Below, one piece after another: positions 8,051 to 15,028 of a DNA stretch of 37,333 nt (position 1 is the first letter of the stretch; each line of letters begins with the position of its first letter). The stretch comes from Candidatus Bipolaricaulota bacterium (lineage in GTDB: Bacteria > Bipolaricaulota > Bipolaricaulia > UBA7950 > UBA9294): NCBI GenBank assembly GCA_018817505.1, contig JAHITR010000187.1, positions 1 to 37,333 of the forward strand, in the 5' to 3' direction. The position numbers were made by a program, and so were the translations under genes. Under the pieces are notes generated by a model. It was not told the DNA's origin. It saw only the letters and a program-made list of their open reading frames with translations, and did no database searches.

Positions 8051-8078
8051 AGTATATAGCTACGAGCTATATTATCAA
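8051..8078 (-). promoter_or_regulatory. Predicted promoter of the arsC-like gene
   Basis: On the minus strand, TTGATA (8078-8073) and TATACT (8056-8051) are separated by 16 bp. The spacer is almost entirely filled by the inverted repeat at 8054-8072. A TATATA-rich stretch continues downstream to about 8032. Confidence 0.55.
8054..8072. promoter_or_regulatory. Inverted repeat operator candidate in the arsC-like promoter
   Basis: ATATAGCT-ACG-AGCTATAT: perfect 8-bp arms around three bases, placed between the -35 and -10 boxes. It shares the TATAG half-site with the pstS, pstC and phoU promoters. Confidence 0.5.
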
Positions 8079-8125
8079 GTCTGTGAAAGGCCTTGTGACA
8101 GCGAGCTGACAGGCAGTTGTCGTAG

Positions 8126-9118
8126 CTACAAATGGCGTGTGACAGGAGCATCCAGCGCGTTTTCAGCGATATTGAATCCGTACTCCGCGATTCGCAGCAG
8201 ACTATCGAGAGCAATGCTGATGGCTGAGGTTTCTTCAGGCTGTTTCTTCGCGGCCAGATTTCTGGCTTTAGAAAACAGCGGCCCCTGCTGCCCACGAACC
8301 TCCAGCACCTGGTTGGCTTGATCCGTGTCTCGATTGATGAATGAGTTGACAGCCATCTTAAGAATATCGCGCGAGCCCTGGGAGCGCTCAGTGATTTGTT
8401 TCGCAACATCTGGGACCGCAGGTCCCGCCATCGTGAGGGCGGCCTCCGAAATCTTGGCAGCATGATCGGCAACGCGCTCCAACTGATCGGCCACTTCGTG
8501 ATGGTGCATGAATTGAAGCCGCGATAGGCCGCAGTCATCCTCTGTCATGAGATCGCGAAGCAGGAGGCTGAACTGCCGCGCGACAAGCATCACCAATCGA
8601 TCAATATCACGATCCCTCTCGACGACATCGTGGGCCAATTCCTCATCATGGGCGCAGAATGCAGTCACAGCGTCTGTCAGCATGGCTTCGGTGATATCGA
8701 AGATCCGATCGATCGTTTTGCTGACAGGGAAATCTTTGATATTCACCAAGGAGTGCAAAACGATCAGCTGATGGGTTTCTTCGAAGATCTCCAATCCCAG
8801 TAACCGTTGAGAGATCTCACGGACCATCCGCCGCTGATCGGGGCGAATACGATCGCCGCGTACGGAAATGATGCCGTAGCCACCATTGTATCTGGAGATG
8901 ATTTCGCGTTGTAAGCGATCAAACGTCCAGTCATGCAAATCGATGACGCACCGATTGGCTTCTGCCACGCTCTTTGGGACGACCAGCAGTGCGCCCGAGT
9001 CATTGGGGATGAGATCGACTTCAGAACCTGTCTGGATGCCCGCGCTTTCAGCCCACTGCTTAGGCATCGTGACGAAATAGGTCGAACCTCCGGTTTTCTG
9101 AACCCTTCGTGTATGCAT
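8126..9118 (-). CDS. phoU: AbrB-PhoU fused phosphate regulator
   Basis: 330 residues. The ATG at 9118 has GGAGGG closely upstream; the frame could begin at 9145, but without such a site. Residues 1-45 (RRVQKTGGSTYFVTMPKQWA, then GSEVDLIPNDSGALLVVPK) form a SpoVT/AbrB-type swapped-hairpin DNA-binding domain. From about residue 105 two PhoU three-helix repeats follow, with acidic metal-binding stretches such as VERDRDIDRLVMLVARQ and HHEVADQLERVADHAAKI. Such fusions are common in archaea and some deep bacteria. They are thought to regulate phosphate genes directly, without a PhoR-PhoB pair, and none is visible here. It probably represses its own promoter, pstS, pstC and the arsC-like gene. Confidence 0.88.
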   Translation of the reverse strand: MHTRRVQKTGGSTYFVTMPKQWAESAGIQTGSEVDLIPNDSGALLVVPKSVAEANRCVIDLHDWTFDRLQREIISRYNGGYGIISVRGDRIRPDQRRMVREISQRLLGLEIFEETHQLIVLHSLVNIKDFPVSKTIDRIFDITEAMLTDAVTAFCAHDEELAHDVVERDRDIDRLVMLVARQFSLLLRDLMTEDDCGLSRLQFMHHHEVADQLERVADHAAKISEAALTMAGPAVPDVAKQITERSQGSRDILKMAVNSFINRDTDQANQVLEVRGQQGPLFSKARNLAAKKQPEETSAISIALDSLLRIAEYGFNIAENALDAPVTRHL

Positions 9119-9148
9119 GGTCCCTCCATTGCGTGTCTGCAACACGAT

Positions 9149-9177
9149 ATTCTATAGAAATCTATAGAGGTGGACAA
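9149..9177 (-). promoter_or_regulatory. Predicted phoU promoter with tandem palindromes
   Basis: On the minus strand, TTGTCC (9177-9172) and TAGAAT (9154-9149) with a 17-bp spacer. Two copies of the palindrome TCTATAGA (9151-9158 and 9161-9168), two bases apart, cover the -10 box and spacer. This is a good arrangement for autoregulation by the AbrB domain. Confidence 0.55.
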
Positions 9178-9193
9178 ACTGTTCCATACGAAA

Positions 9194-9218
9194 CATGCTG
9201 ACTATCGAAGTCGGCATG
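9194..9218. repeat. Small hairpin upstream of phoU
   Basis: CATGCTGACT / AGTCGGCATG arms of 10 bp (one G-U pair) with loop ATCGA. It lies between the phoU promoter and the broken plus-strand small gene. There is no clear T-run, and its role is unknown. Confidence 0.35.
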
Positions 9219-9298
9219 GATCTTCGTTGATTCGATTGCTGCCCTCCTTTCGTGGATCGAAGTCATTACGGTGATGCGCAGTCGAAGAGAAGGTAACT

Positions 9299-9589
9299 GT
9301 GCTCAAAATCGGCTAGACACTGATTCGCATCGCTGTCGCAGGTATTGCAGGATTCGCGTCATACCAGATCGTGTCGTTCCTGATTCTAACGCCTGGAATC
9401 AACTGGTTGTTCAAGATGATCATTCGTGTCGCAGGAGGCATCTTGACACTAGCGAGTTTGATGGTCGAGCGAAGGAAGGAGAAGGAACCTAATCCTGTTG
9501 ACGACGACTGGCGTCGAGGGAAAGCCAACTGTCGAGTCCGGCGGTTTTATGGGTGGGAATACGATCCGAGCCCGACATGTCCGCCGTGA
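9299..9589 (+). pseudogene. Small membrane protein frame interrupted by an in-frame TAG
   Basis: A GTG at 9299 with AAGGT upstream begins MLKIG, then TAG at 9314-9316. The same frame then continues as TLIRIAVAGIAGFASYQ and a hydrophobic run through about 9460, ending in a basic tail VERRKEKE. Two membrane helices are plausible. Restart at GTG 9371 would give 72 residues. The C-terminal part overlaps the next broken gene in another frame, so the natural end may be near 9490. I do not recognise the family. Either this is a decayed gene, or TAG is read through; a single CAG-to-TAG change would explain the stop. Confidence 0.4.
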
Positions 9590-9779
9590 CTGCAGACGAT
9601 CGTGGGTGGGGGAAACCATGGGGTACACGGTGATGCTTGGCCCGGCTCGTGACCGAGACATCGAGAGGATGGTGAATCGAGCGGACAAGCTAGGCGCAAA
9701 CGCTGTTGTTGGCGTACGGTTCATGACGTCTTAGACAATGTCCGGTGCAGCCGACATCCTCGCCTATGGCACGGCGACA
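9498..9779 (+). pseudogene. YbjQ/UPF0145 (DUF74) family gene with an in-frame TAG
   Basis: From TTG 9498 the frame reads VEGKPTV, GGNTIRARHVRRD, SWVGETMGYTVMLGPARD, ERMVNRADKLGANAVVGVRF. These are the conserved blocks of the short UPF0145 proteins, which assemble as pentamers and may bind metal. A TAG at 9732-9734 cuts the protein after FMTS. The missing end, TMSGAADILAYGTA, follows in the same frame directly after the stop. Members normally end shortly after YGTAV; here the frame reads on to 9923 inside the 3' end of the convergent malic enzyme gene. The TTG start has only a distant ribosome site. Probably a recent pseudogene, or a gene needing amber readthrough. Confidence 0.6.
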
Positions 9780-9836
9780 GGACGTGTGCAGGGCGATGTA
9801 AACACGTCGACAGGTCTCCATTCACAAGATGTAGCG

Positions 9837-11207
9837 CTAGCTGGAAATGATCTTGGGTGCGGGCGGGATGATGCCCGCATCCATCAGCACCTTGGTTTCG
9901 GCTTGGGCGCGATGAATCTTTGACTCAGCTTCGGCGCGGAGGTCATCGGCAGTAAGAATCCGTCGTGCAATGCCCTGTTCGATGGCCTTCAATCCCACAG
10001 CAATGGCTTCGTTGACGAACACGTCTGTTTCCATCATGGTAGGGACGATGTACTCCTCATGCAGTCCCTTGGCTTCTGCGGTTCTTGCGATGGAGTAGGC
10101 TGCAGCAATGGCCATTTCATCCGTAATTGTCTTGGCGAACACATCGAGTGTGCCGCGGAAGATGCCAGGAAACCCGATAGAGTTGTTGATCTGATTGGGA
10201 AAGTCAGAACGGCCCGTGCCCACGATGCGGACGCCCGCTTCCAGTGCTTCCCAAGGCCAAATTTCGGGAATCGGATTGGCCATCACAAAGACAATGGCAT
10301 CTCTGTTCATGGCCTTGAGCCACTCTTTCTTGATCGTGTCAGGGCCGGGCTTGGAAGCGGCGATGAGAACGTCGACACCGGCAATGGCTTCAGCCATATC
10401 GCCGGTACGCCCTTGTGCATTGGTTTCCAGGGCATACTTCCATTTGTAGGGATTGTTGGCCTTGTCGGCTTCCAGGTCTTCTCGGCCAGCGTGGAGAATG
10501 CCTTTTGAGTCAACGAGAATGATGTTCCCAGCAGGTACACCAGCGCGGATGAGGATGCGTACGAATGCGATGTTGGCAGCGCCCGCGCCGATAACGGCAT
10601 AGGTGACCTTATCCAATTCCTTGCCCACCAGTTTGACGGCGTTGATCACGCCTGCCAAGGTGATCGAAGCGGTGCCCTGCTGATCGTCATGCCATACGGG
10701 GATGTCGAGCTCTTCGCGCAATCGATCGAGGATGGTGAAGCACTTAGGATTGGAAAAGTCCTCCAGATTGATGCCACCGAAACCGGGAGCGATCCATTTG
10801 ACGGCCTGGATGATCTCCTCGGTATCCTGTGTATCCAGAACGATGGGGAATGCGCCCACGCCGCCCAAGTACTTGAACAACAACGCCTTGCCTTCCATCA
10901 CAGGCAACCCAGCCATAGGCCCAATGTTGCCCAATCCGAGGACACGCGAGCCGTCGGACACCACAGCTATGGCGTTGGCCTTGTTGGTGTACTCAAACGC
11001 CTTGGCTGGATCTGCCTGTATCTCTTTGCATGGCGCAGCGACGCCTGGCGTATACCAGATGCCGAAGTCGTCGAAGCTGTTGATCGAGCACTTCAGGGTC
11101 GTCTCAATCTTGCCGCGATAGAAGGCGTGCATGCCTGGGGCTTTCTTTCCTGGGAGCTTTGCTTTCTCGATCCGTTCTTCAGCCGACAAATGACCTTCCG
11201 ACACCAT
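9837..11207 (-). CDS. Malic enzyme (malate dehydrogenase, oxaloacetate-decarboxylating)
   Basis: 456 residues; AAAGGAG lies upstream of the ATG at 11207. Catalytic signatures are clear: YTPGVAAPCKEI (about residue 52), SDGSRVLGLGNIGPMAGLPV, the metal- and substrate-binding stretch PVWHDDQQGTASITLAG, a Rossmann loop VIGAGAANIA and FVMANPIPEI. It interconverts malate with pyruvate, CO2 and NAD(P)H in the cytoplasm. NAD versus NADP preference cannot be read with confidence. It is the last gene of the long minus-strand operon, 31 bases after fumB, so it links pyruvate to the fumarate branch. Depending on redox state it could make malate by reductive carboxylation or pyruvate by decarboxylation. 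Confidence 0.93.
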   Translation of the reverse strand: MVSEGHLSAEERIEKAKLPGKKAPGMHAFYRGKIETTLKCSINSFDDFGIWYTPGVAAPCKEIQADPAKAFEYTNKANAIAVVSDGSRVLGLGNIGPMAGLPVMEGKALLFKYLGGVGAFPIVLDTQDTEEIIQAVKWIAPGFGGINLEDFSNPKCFTILDRLREELDIPVWHDDQQGTASITLAGVINAVKLVGKELDKVTYAVIGAGAANIAFVRILIRAGVPAGNIILVDSKGILHAGREDLEADKANNPYKWKYALETNAQGRTGDMAEAIAGVDVLIAASKPGPDTIKKEWLKAMNRDAIVFVMANPIPEIWPWEALEAGVRIVGTGRSDFPNQINNSIGFPGIFRGTLDVFAKTITDEMAIAAAYSIARTAEAKGLHEEYIVPTMMETDVFVNEAIAVGLKAIEQGIARRILTADDLRAEAESKIHRAQAETKVLMDAGIIPPAPKIISS

Positions 11208-11238
11208 GTTGGTCTCCTTTTAATCGACCGCGGGCCTT

Positions 11239-11841
11239 CTAGGTGGCATTGATGCGCGCCATGATGGCTTGAACGTTATTCGCGATCGTTGGTTCTAGGG
11301 TCTTGTACAGATTGCCACCAGCCGAATCCATCGTTACCAGAAGCGGACCGAAATCCTTCACCTTGAAGAACCAGGCCGCCTCTGGCATGCCGAGTTCGTC
11401 TAGCCACTCGACTCCTTCGACAGATTCAATGCACTTGGCGGCCAGCGCACCTGCGCCACCGGTATAGTGCGTGTAAACAGCTCCCACAGACTGTAGCGCT
11501 GCCTGCGTGCGGTCACCCATGCCTCCCTTGCCGATGATGATGGGAGGGCGAAACGTTTCTAGGTACTTGTCTTCAAAAATCTCCATACGTATCGATGTCG
11601 TTGGACCGGCTGCGATGACCTGCCACTTGCCGCCTTGTTCTGAAACTACCGGTCCGCAGTGGAACAACGCCATCTGCGATGGGTCGAACGGAAGGGACAC
11701 TCCGGTTTCGTGCTTCTCCAGCATCAACAAGTGCGCTTCGTCGCGGGCTGTGAAGATCGTGCCTGTAAGAAAGAGGATGTCGCCCATGCGAAGTTCGCGT
11801 GCCGTGGATTCATTGATGGGCAAGGTTAAATTGCGTTTCAT
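11239..11841 (-). CDS. fumB: Class I fumarate hydratase, beta subunit
   Basis: 200 residues matching the C-terminal half of iron-sulfur fumarases. It has LRMGDILFLTGTIFTARDEAH (about residues 17-37), the catalytic-domain stretch AAGPTTSIRMEIFE, IIGKGGMGDRTQ and the KDFGPLLVTMDSAGGNLY end. Its ATG overlaps the alpha stop (TAATG), giving 1:1 coupled translation. With the alpha subunit it hydrates fumarate to malate reversibly. The two-subunit form is typical of anaerobes and archaea. The related tartrate dehydratase is an alternative, but the TCA-gene context favours fumarase. Confidence 0.92.
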   Translation of the reverse strand: MKRNLTLPINESTARELRMGDILFLTGTIFTARDEAHLLMLEKHETGVSLPFDPSQMALFHCGPVVSEQGGKWQVIAAGPTTSIRMEIFEDKYLETFRPPIIIGKGGMGDRTQAALQSVGAVYTHYTGGAGALAAKCIESVEGVEWLDELGMPEAAWFFKVKDFGPLLVTMDSAGGNLYKTLEPTIANNVQAIMARINAT

Positions 11842-12707
11842 TAGCTGATCACCTCAGCAGTTCCATCTGCGCGCAAGCGAACGCGTGCACGACGATCGGC
11901 CCAGCATTGAACGAGGATTCCCAGTGGCAGGGACGCTGGATGTCGATGCGCGACTTCGATGTGCACAGCAAGGCACGTCGTGTCACCGCCGACACCCATG
12001 GCACCGACGCCGGTCATGTTGACAAGGTCCAGCAACTCGCGCTCCAACTCTGCCGCCTTATCGAGAGCATTTCGGGATCCTATCTCGCGAAGCACGGCCT
12101 TCTTGCCTAGCTTCATGGCAATGTCCGCGCCGCCGCCGATACCCAGACCGACGATCGTCGGTGGGCACGGTTTGCCTCCGCAAGCTACGATGTGCTCGAT
12201 CACCGCCTTCTTGATGCCCTTCTGCCCGACACCCGGAGGCAGCATCTTGAGCGCCGACATGTTCTCGCTACCGCCGCCCTTGGGGAGCACTGTGATAACC
12301 ACATCGCTGCCCTCGACAAGTTCCCAATTGATGCATGGCATGTAGTATCCGGTATTGTCTCCCGGATTTTTGCCCGTGAAGGGATCGACAGTGTTCGGGC
12401 GTAACGGGATATCGCTTGTCGCCTGGACTACTGCCTCGCGGATCCACGCCTTCAGATCCTTCAAGAATGGACTCTCCACGCCCGCTTCCACGAAGAATGT
12501 CTGGATGCCCGTGTCTTGGCACATGGGAATCGAGCCGTTCGATGCGACAGAAACGTTCTCCAAGATGGCGTCAAGCTGAGCCGATGCCATGGCCGATGTT
12601 TCGCGTGCGCGTGCCGCTTCAAGTGCCCGCACCACATCCTGTGGCAGCACGGTGGCTGCCTGTTTTAGAGCTGCACGGAGTGCAGTGCTAACTGGCAAGG
12701 ATCCCAT
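11841..12707 (-). CDS. fumA: Class I fumarate hydratase, alpha subunit
   Basis: 288 residues; AAGGAG precedes the ATG at 12707. Cysteines placed as the three [4Fe-4S] ligands are seen in IPMCQDTGIQTFFV (near residue 62), the CGGKPCPP region near residue 180 and DTTCLAVHIEV near residue 256. LRPNTVDPFTGKNPGDNTG is the conserved substrate loop. The cluster makes the enzyme oxygen-sensitive, consistent with an anaerobe. It follows korB by 28 bases in the same operon. It supplies fumarate to the fumarate reductase encoded upstream, or removes it in the oxidative direction. Confidence 0.93.
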   Translation of the reverse strand: MGSLPVSTALRAALKQAATVLPQDVVRALEAARARETSAMASAQLDAILENVSVASNGSIPMCQDTGIQTFFVEAGVESPFLKDLKAWIREAVVQATSDIPLRPNTVDPFTGKNPGDNTGYYMPCINWELVEGSDVVITVLPKGGGSENMSALKMLPPGVGQKGIKKAVIEHIVACGGKPCPPTIVGLGIGGGADIAMKLGKKAVLREIGSRNALDKAAELERELLDLVNMTGVGAMGVGGDTTCLAVHIEVAHRHPASLPLGILVQCWADRRARVRLRADGTAEVIS

Positions 12708-12735
12708 GTGACTCCTTTTTAGGGCGAAGGGCCCT

Positions 12736-13602
12736 CTAGAACTGGTTCTTCTTTACCACAAGCTCGTTGTACAACTCAAGATACGTCGGGCGAGGTTCGT
12801 CTACGAAGCACCCCACGGTGATTTCTTTGCCGGGTCCAAGATCTGCGTGTTTGGGATCCGATCCGTGGCGAATCACCGTGTTCTCTTGGTAGTAACGCAA
12901 TTCGTCCAAGCCATCGCCGATACGGTTTCTGCGTCCGTAGTTGGTGGGGCATGGTGAGATAATCTCGACAAAAGAGAATCCGGGACGCTGGATGGCCTCC
13001 ATCATCGCCTCTTTGACACGGCGCGCATCCAGGCTCGTCCACCGTGCCACGTACACAGCACCGCTCGAGGCAGCCAAGTACGGCAGATTGAACGGGTTCT
13101 CGAAGTTGCCATAGGGTGCAGTGGTCCCCTTCTGCCCAATGGGCGTGGTGGGGCCGAACTGCCCTCCGGTCATGCCGTAGTTAAAGTTGTTGACGCAAAG
13201 CACGGTCATGTTTATGTTGCGGCGGGCGGCATGAATGAAGTGATTGCCGCCGATGGCGAAAAGGTCTCCGTCGCCGGAGATGACGACCACTTTCTTCTCG
13301 GGACGCGCTAGCGCAAGCCCGGTGGCAAAGGCAATAGCCCGTCCGTGTGTCGTGTGATAGGAGTCCAGATTGAGATACCCTGCCGCACGTCCTGTGCACC
13401 CGATTCCCGAGACGACACCAAGGTCGGCGTCGGTCAGCCCGAGTTCGTCAAGCGCGTAGGTGAAGCACGACAACGCTGTTCCTAGACCGCATCCCGAACA
13501 CCAAATATGCGGCAGCCGATCCATGCGCAAGTACTTCTCCATCGGATGCCGGACGTCAGTGAGTAAATCCGGCGTCGGCAACGCTCGTGACTTAGCTGGC
13601 AT
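12736..13602 (-). CDS. korB: 2-oxoacid (2-oxoglutarate):ferredoxin oxidoreductase, beta subunit
   Basis: 288 residues, starting inside the end of korA (11-base overlap). The TPP-binding motif is GDGDLFAIGGNHFIHAARRN (residues about 101-120), with the metal-binding NNFNYGMTGGQ after it. Cluster-ligating cysteines occur in IWCSGCGLG near residue 34 and later (SPCPTNYG). With the alpha, gamma and delta subunits it makes 2-oxoglutarate from succinyl-CoA, CO2 and reduced ferredoxin, or the reverse. Substrate assignment rests on the neighbouring sucCD and TCA genes; other 2-oxoacids are possible. Confidence 0.9.
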   Translation of the reverse strand: MPAKSRALPTPDLLTDVRHPMEKYLRMDRLPHIWCSGCGLGTALSCFTYALDELGLTDADLGVVSGIGCTGRAAGYLNLDSYHTTHGRAIAFATGLALARPEKKVVVISGDGDLFAIGGNHFIHAARRNINMTVLCVNNFNYGMTGGQFGPTTPIGQKGTTAPYGNFENPFNLPYLAASSGAVYVARWTSLDARRVKEAMMEAIQRPGFSFVEIISPCPTNYGRRNRIGDGLDELRYYQENTVIRHGSDPKHADLGPGKEITVGCFVDEPRPTYLELYNELVVKKNQF

Positions 13603-14749
13603 GGGCCAACACCTCCTCGATGGCTTCCAGAATCACTCTTGGATCGTGGATGTCGCCTCCGGCGTGGGGAACCGAACGGACGATCGTATCACCTCGTACG
13701 ACGCGGTCGACTTCCAGAACGATCTGCCCCAGATTGATCTCAGGCACAACAAACCCGGCCACACGTTGCGCCATGGCCTTTACAATCGCTTCGGGGAATG
13801 GCCACACCGTGATCAGCCGGAGCATACCCACCTTTAGTCCCTTGTCGCGAGCCATGTTCAGTGCACCCAGAGACGTTCGTGCCGAAATGCCGTAGGTCAC
13901 GATGACGACGTCGGCATCTTCGGTTGCCGTCTCCTCGACTCGGACGATATCGTCAATGTTCTTGTAGATCTTGTCTCGCAGGCGAACGACGTTTTGATGT
14001 TGGGTGGCCGCGTCGATGATGGGGTAGCCACGCTCATCGTGCGTCAGGCCGGTCACGTGCACCTTGTAGCCGTCGCCGAACGAGGGCATCCCTTCGGGGA
14101 CAAGATTTGGTCCAGGCTTGTACAAGAGGAACTCGCCCGGAGGCAGTGATGGCTTCTTGCGTTCTACAATCTTGATCTTGTCTGGATCAATGTCCACGCG
14201 TTCGTACATATGCCCTACGACTTCGTCGGACATCACCAAAACGGGCAGCCGGTAGATCTCTGCCAGATTGAATGCGTCAACGGTCAGCTCGAACGACTCC
14301 TGTGGAGACGAGGGGCACAGGGCGATGACGGCGTAGTCTCCGTGAGATCCCCAGCGCGCTTGCATCATGTCGCCTTGGCCTACCAGCGTTGGCAAGCCCG
14401 TGCTCGGCCCACCGCGTTGGATGTTGATCAGCACGCACGGTGTCTCAGTCATCAGTCCCAATCCGAGATTCTCCATCATCAGCGAGAAGCCAGGGCCCGA
14501 TGTGGCGGTCATGGCTTTGGCGCCTCCCCAGGCACCTCCCAACACGGCGGCCAGTGAGGAGATCTCGTCCTCCATCTGGATAAACACGCCGCCCACTTGC
14601 GGAAGGCGAACGGAGATTCGCTCGGCGATCTCAGACTGCGGCGTAATGGGATAGCCAGCAAATAGGCTGCATCCAGCAGCGACTGCGCCTTCTGCACAGG
14701 CTTCGTCGCCGTTCATGAAATGTGTGCCTGCAAGGATTCGCTTACCCAT
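13592..14749 (-). CDS. korA: 2-oxoacid (2-oxoglutarate):ferredoxin oxidoreductase, alpha subunit
   Basis: 385 residues from the ATG at 14749, which has GAGGGAG upstream and overlaps the end of korD by 8 bases; the longer frame to 14842 lies inside korD. The N-terminus FMNGDEACAEGAVAAGC and FAGYPITPQSEIAE are classic alpha-subunit motifs, and ATSGPGFSLMMENLGLG holds the pyrimidine-domain signature. It binds the substrate and TPP together with KorB. The deduced size is typical of the four-subunit KorABCD class. Confidence 0.92.
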   Translation of the reverse strand: MGKRILAGTHFMNGDEACAEGAVAAGCSLFAGYPITPQSEIAERISVRLPQVGGVFIQMEDEISSLAAVLGGAWGGAKAMTATSGPGFSLMMENLGLGLMTETPCVLINIQRGGPSTGLPTLVGQGDMMQARWGSHGDYAVIALCPSSPQESFELTVDAFNLAEIYRLPVLVMSDEVVGHMYERVDIDPDKIKIVERKKPSLPPGEFLLYKPGPNLVPEGMPSFGDGYKVHVTGLTHDERGYPIIDAATQHQNVVRLRDKIYKNIDDIVRVEETATEDADVVIVTYGISARTSLGALNMARDKGLKVGMLRLITVWPFPEAIVKAMAQRVAGFVVPEINLGQIVLEVDRVVRGDTIVRSVPHAGGDIHDPRVILEAIEEVLAHAS

Positions 14750-15020
14750 GATTGTCTCCCTCGCGGACAGTCTCCGGCGATAGCTTCTCGCTCCAGATGG
14801 CGAAATCCGGACATACCAGCTCGCAGAACGTGCAATTGACACAAGCCTCGGCGTCGATCACTATAGGAGGGTAGTAGCCCTTGGCATTGAACTGCTCGGA
14901 TCGCTCCAACACCTTCTTGGGGCAGAACTCAATGCAGAAATTGCATCCCTTGCATTCATCTTCCTGAATGAACAAGAAGCCGAGCTTCGTCTTCCACCGT
15001 TTGGTGACTGCGGTTGCCAT
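14742..15020 (-). CDS. korD: 2-oxoacid:ferredoxin oxidoreductase, delta (ferredoxin-like) subunit
   Basis: 92 residues. ATG 15020 has GGAGG four bases upstream, while the in-frame GTG at 15023 is too near. It contains two [4Fe-4S] motifs, CKGCNFCIEFCPKKVL (near residue 23) and CVNCTFCELVCPDFAI (near residue 60). It carries electrons between the KorAB active site and soluble ferredoxin. Its ribosome site overlaps the tfrA stop, so it is translated as part of the fumarate reductase/Kor operon. Confidence 0.9.
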   Translation of the reverse strand: MATAVTKRWKTKLGFLFIQEDECKGCNFCIEFCPKKVLERSEQFNAKGYYPPIVIDAEACVNCTFCELVCPDFAIWSEKLSPETVREGDNHG

Positions 15021-15028
15021 CACGCCTC

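Noticed and set aside
9194-9218. Hairpin before phoU as a terminator
   Set aside because: No T-run follows on the plus strand and only TTTCGT on the minus strand, where it would precede rather than follow a gene; kept only as a low-confidence repeat.
9299-9779. Genome-wide reassignment of TAG as a sense codon
   Set aside because: Many intact genes here end in TAG (pstS, apgM, korB, tfrA, hdrB, fumB, malic enzyme, hoxY, hoxH), so TAG is a normal stop.
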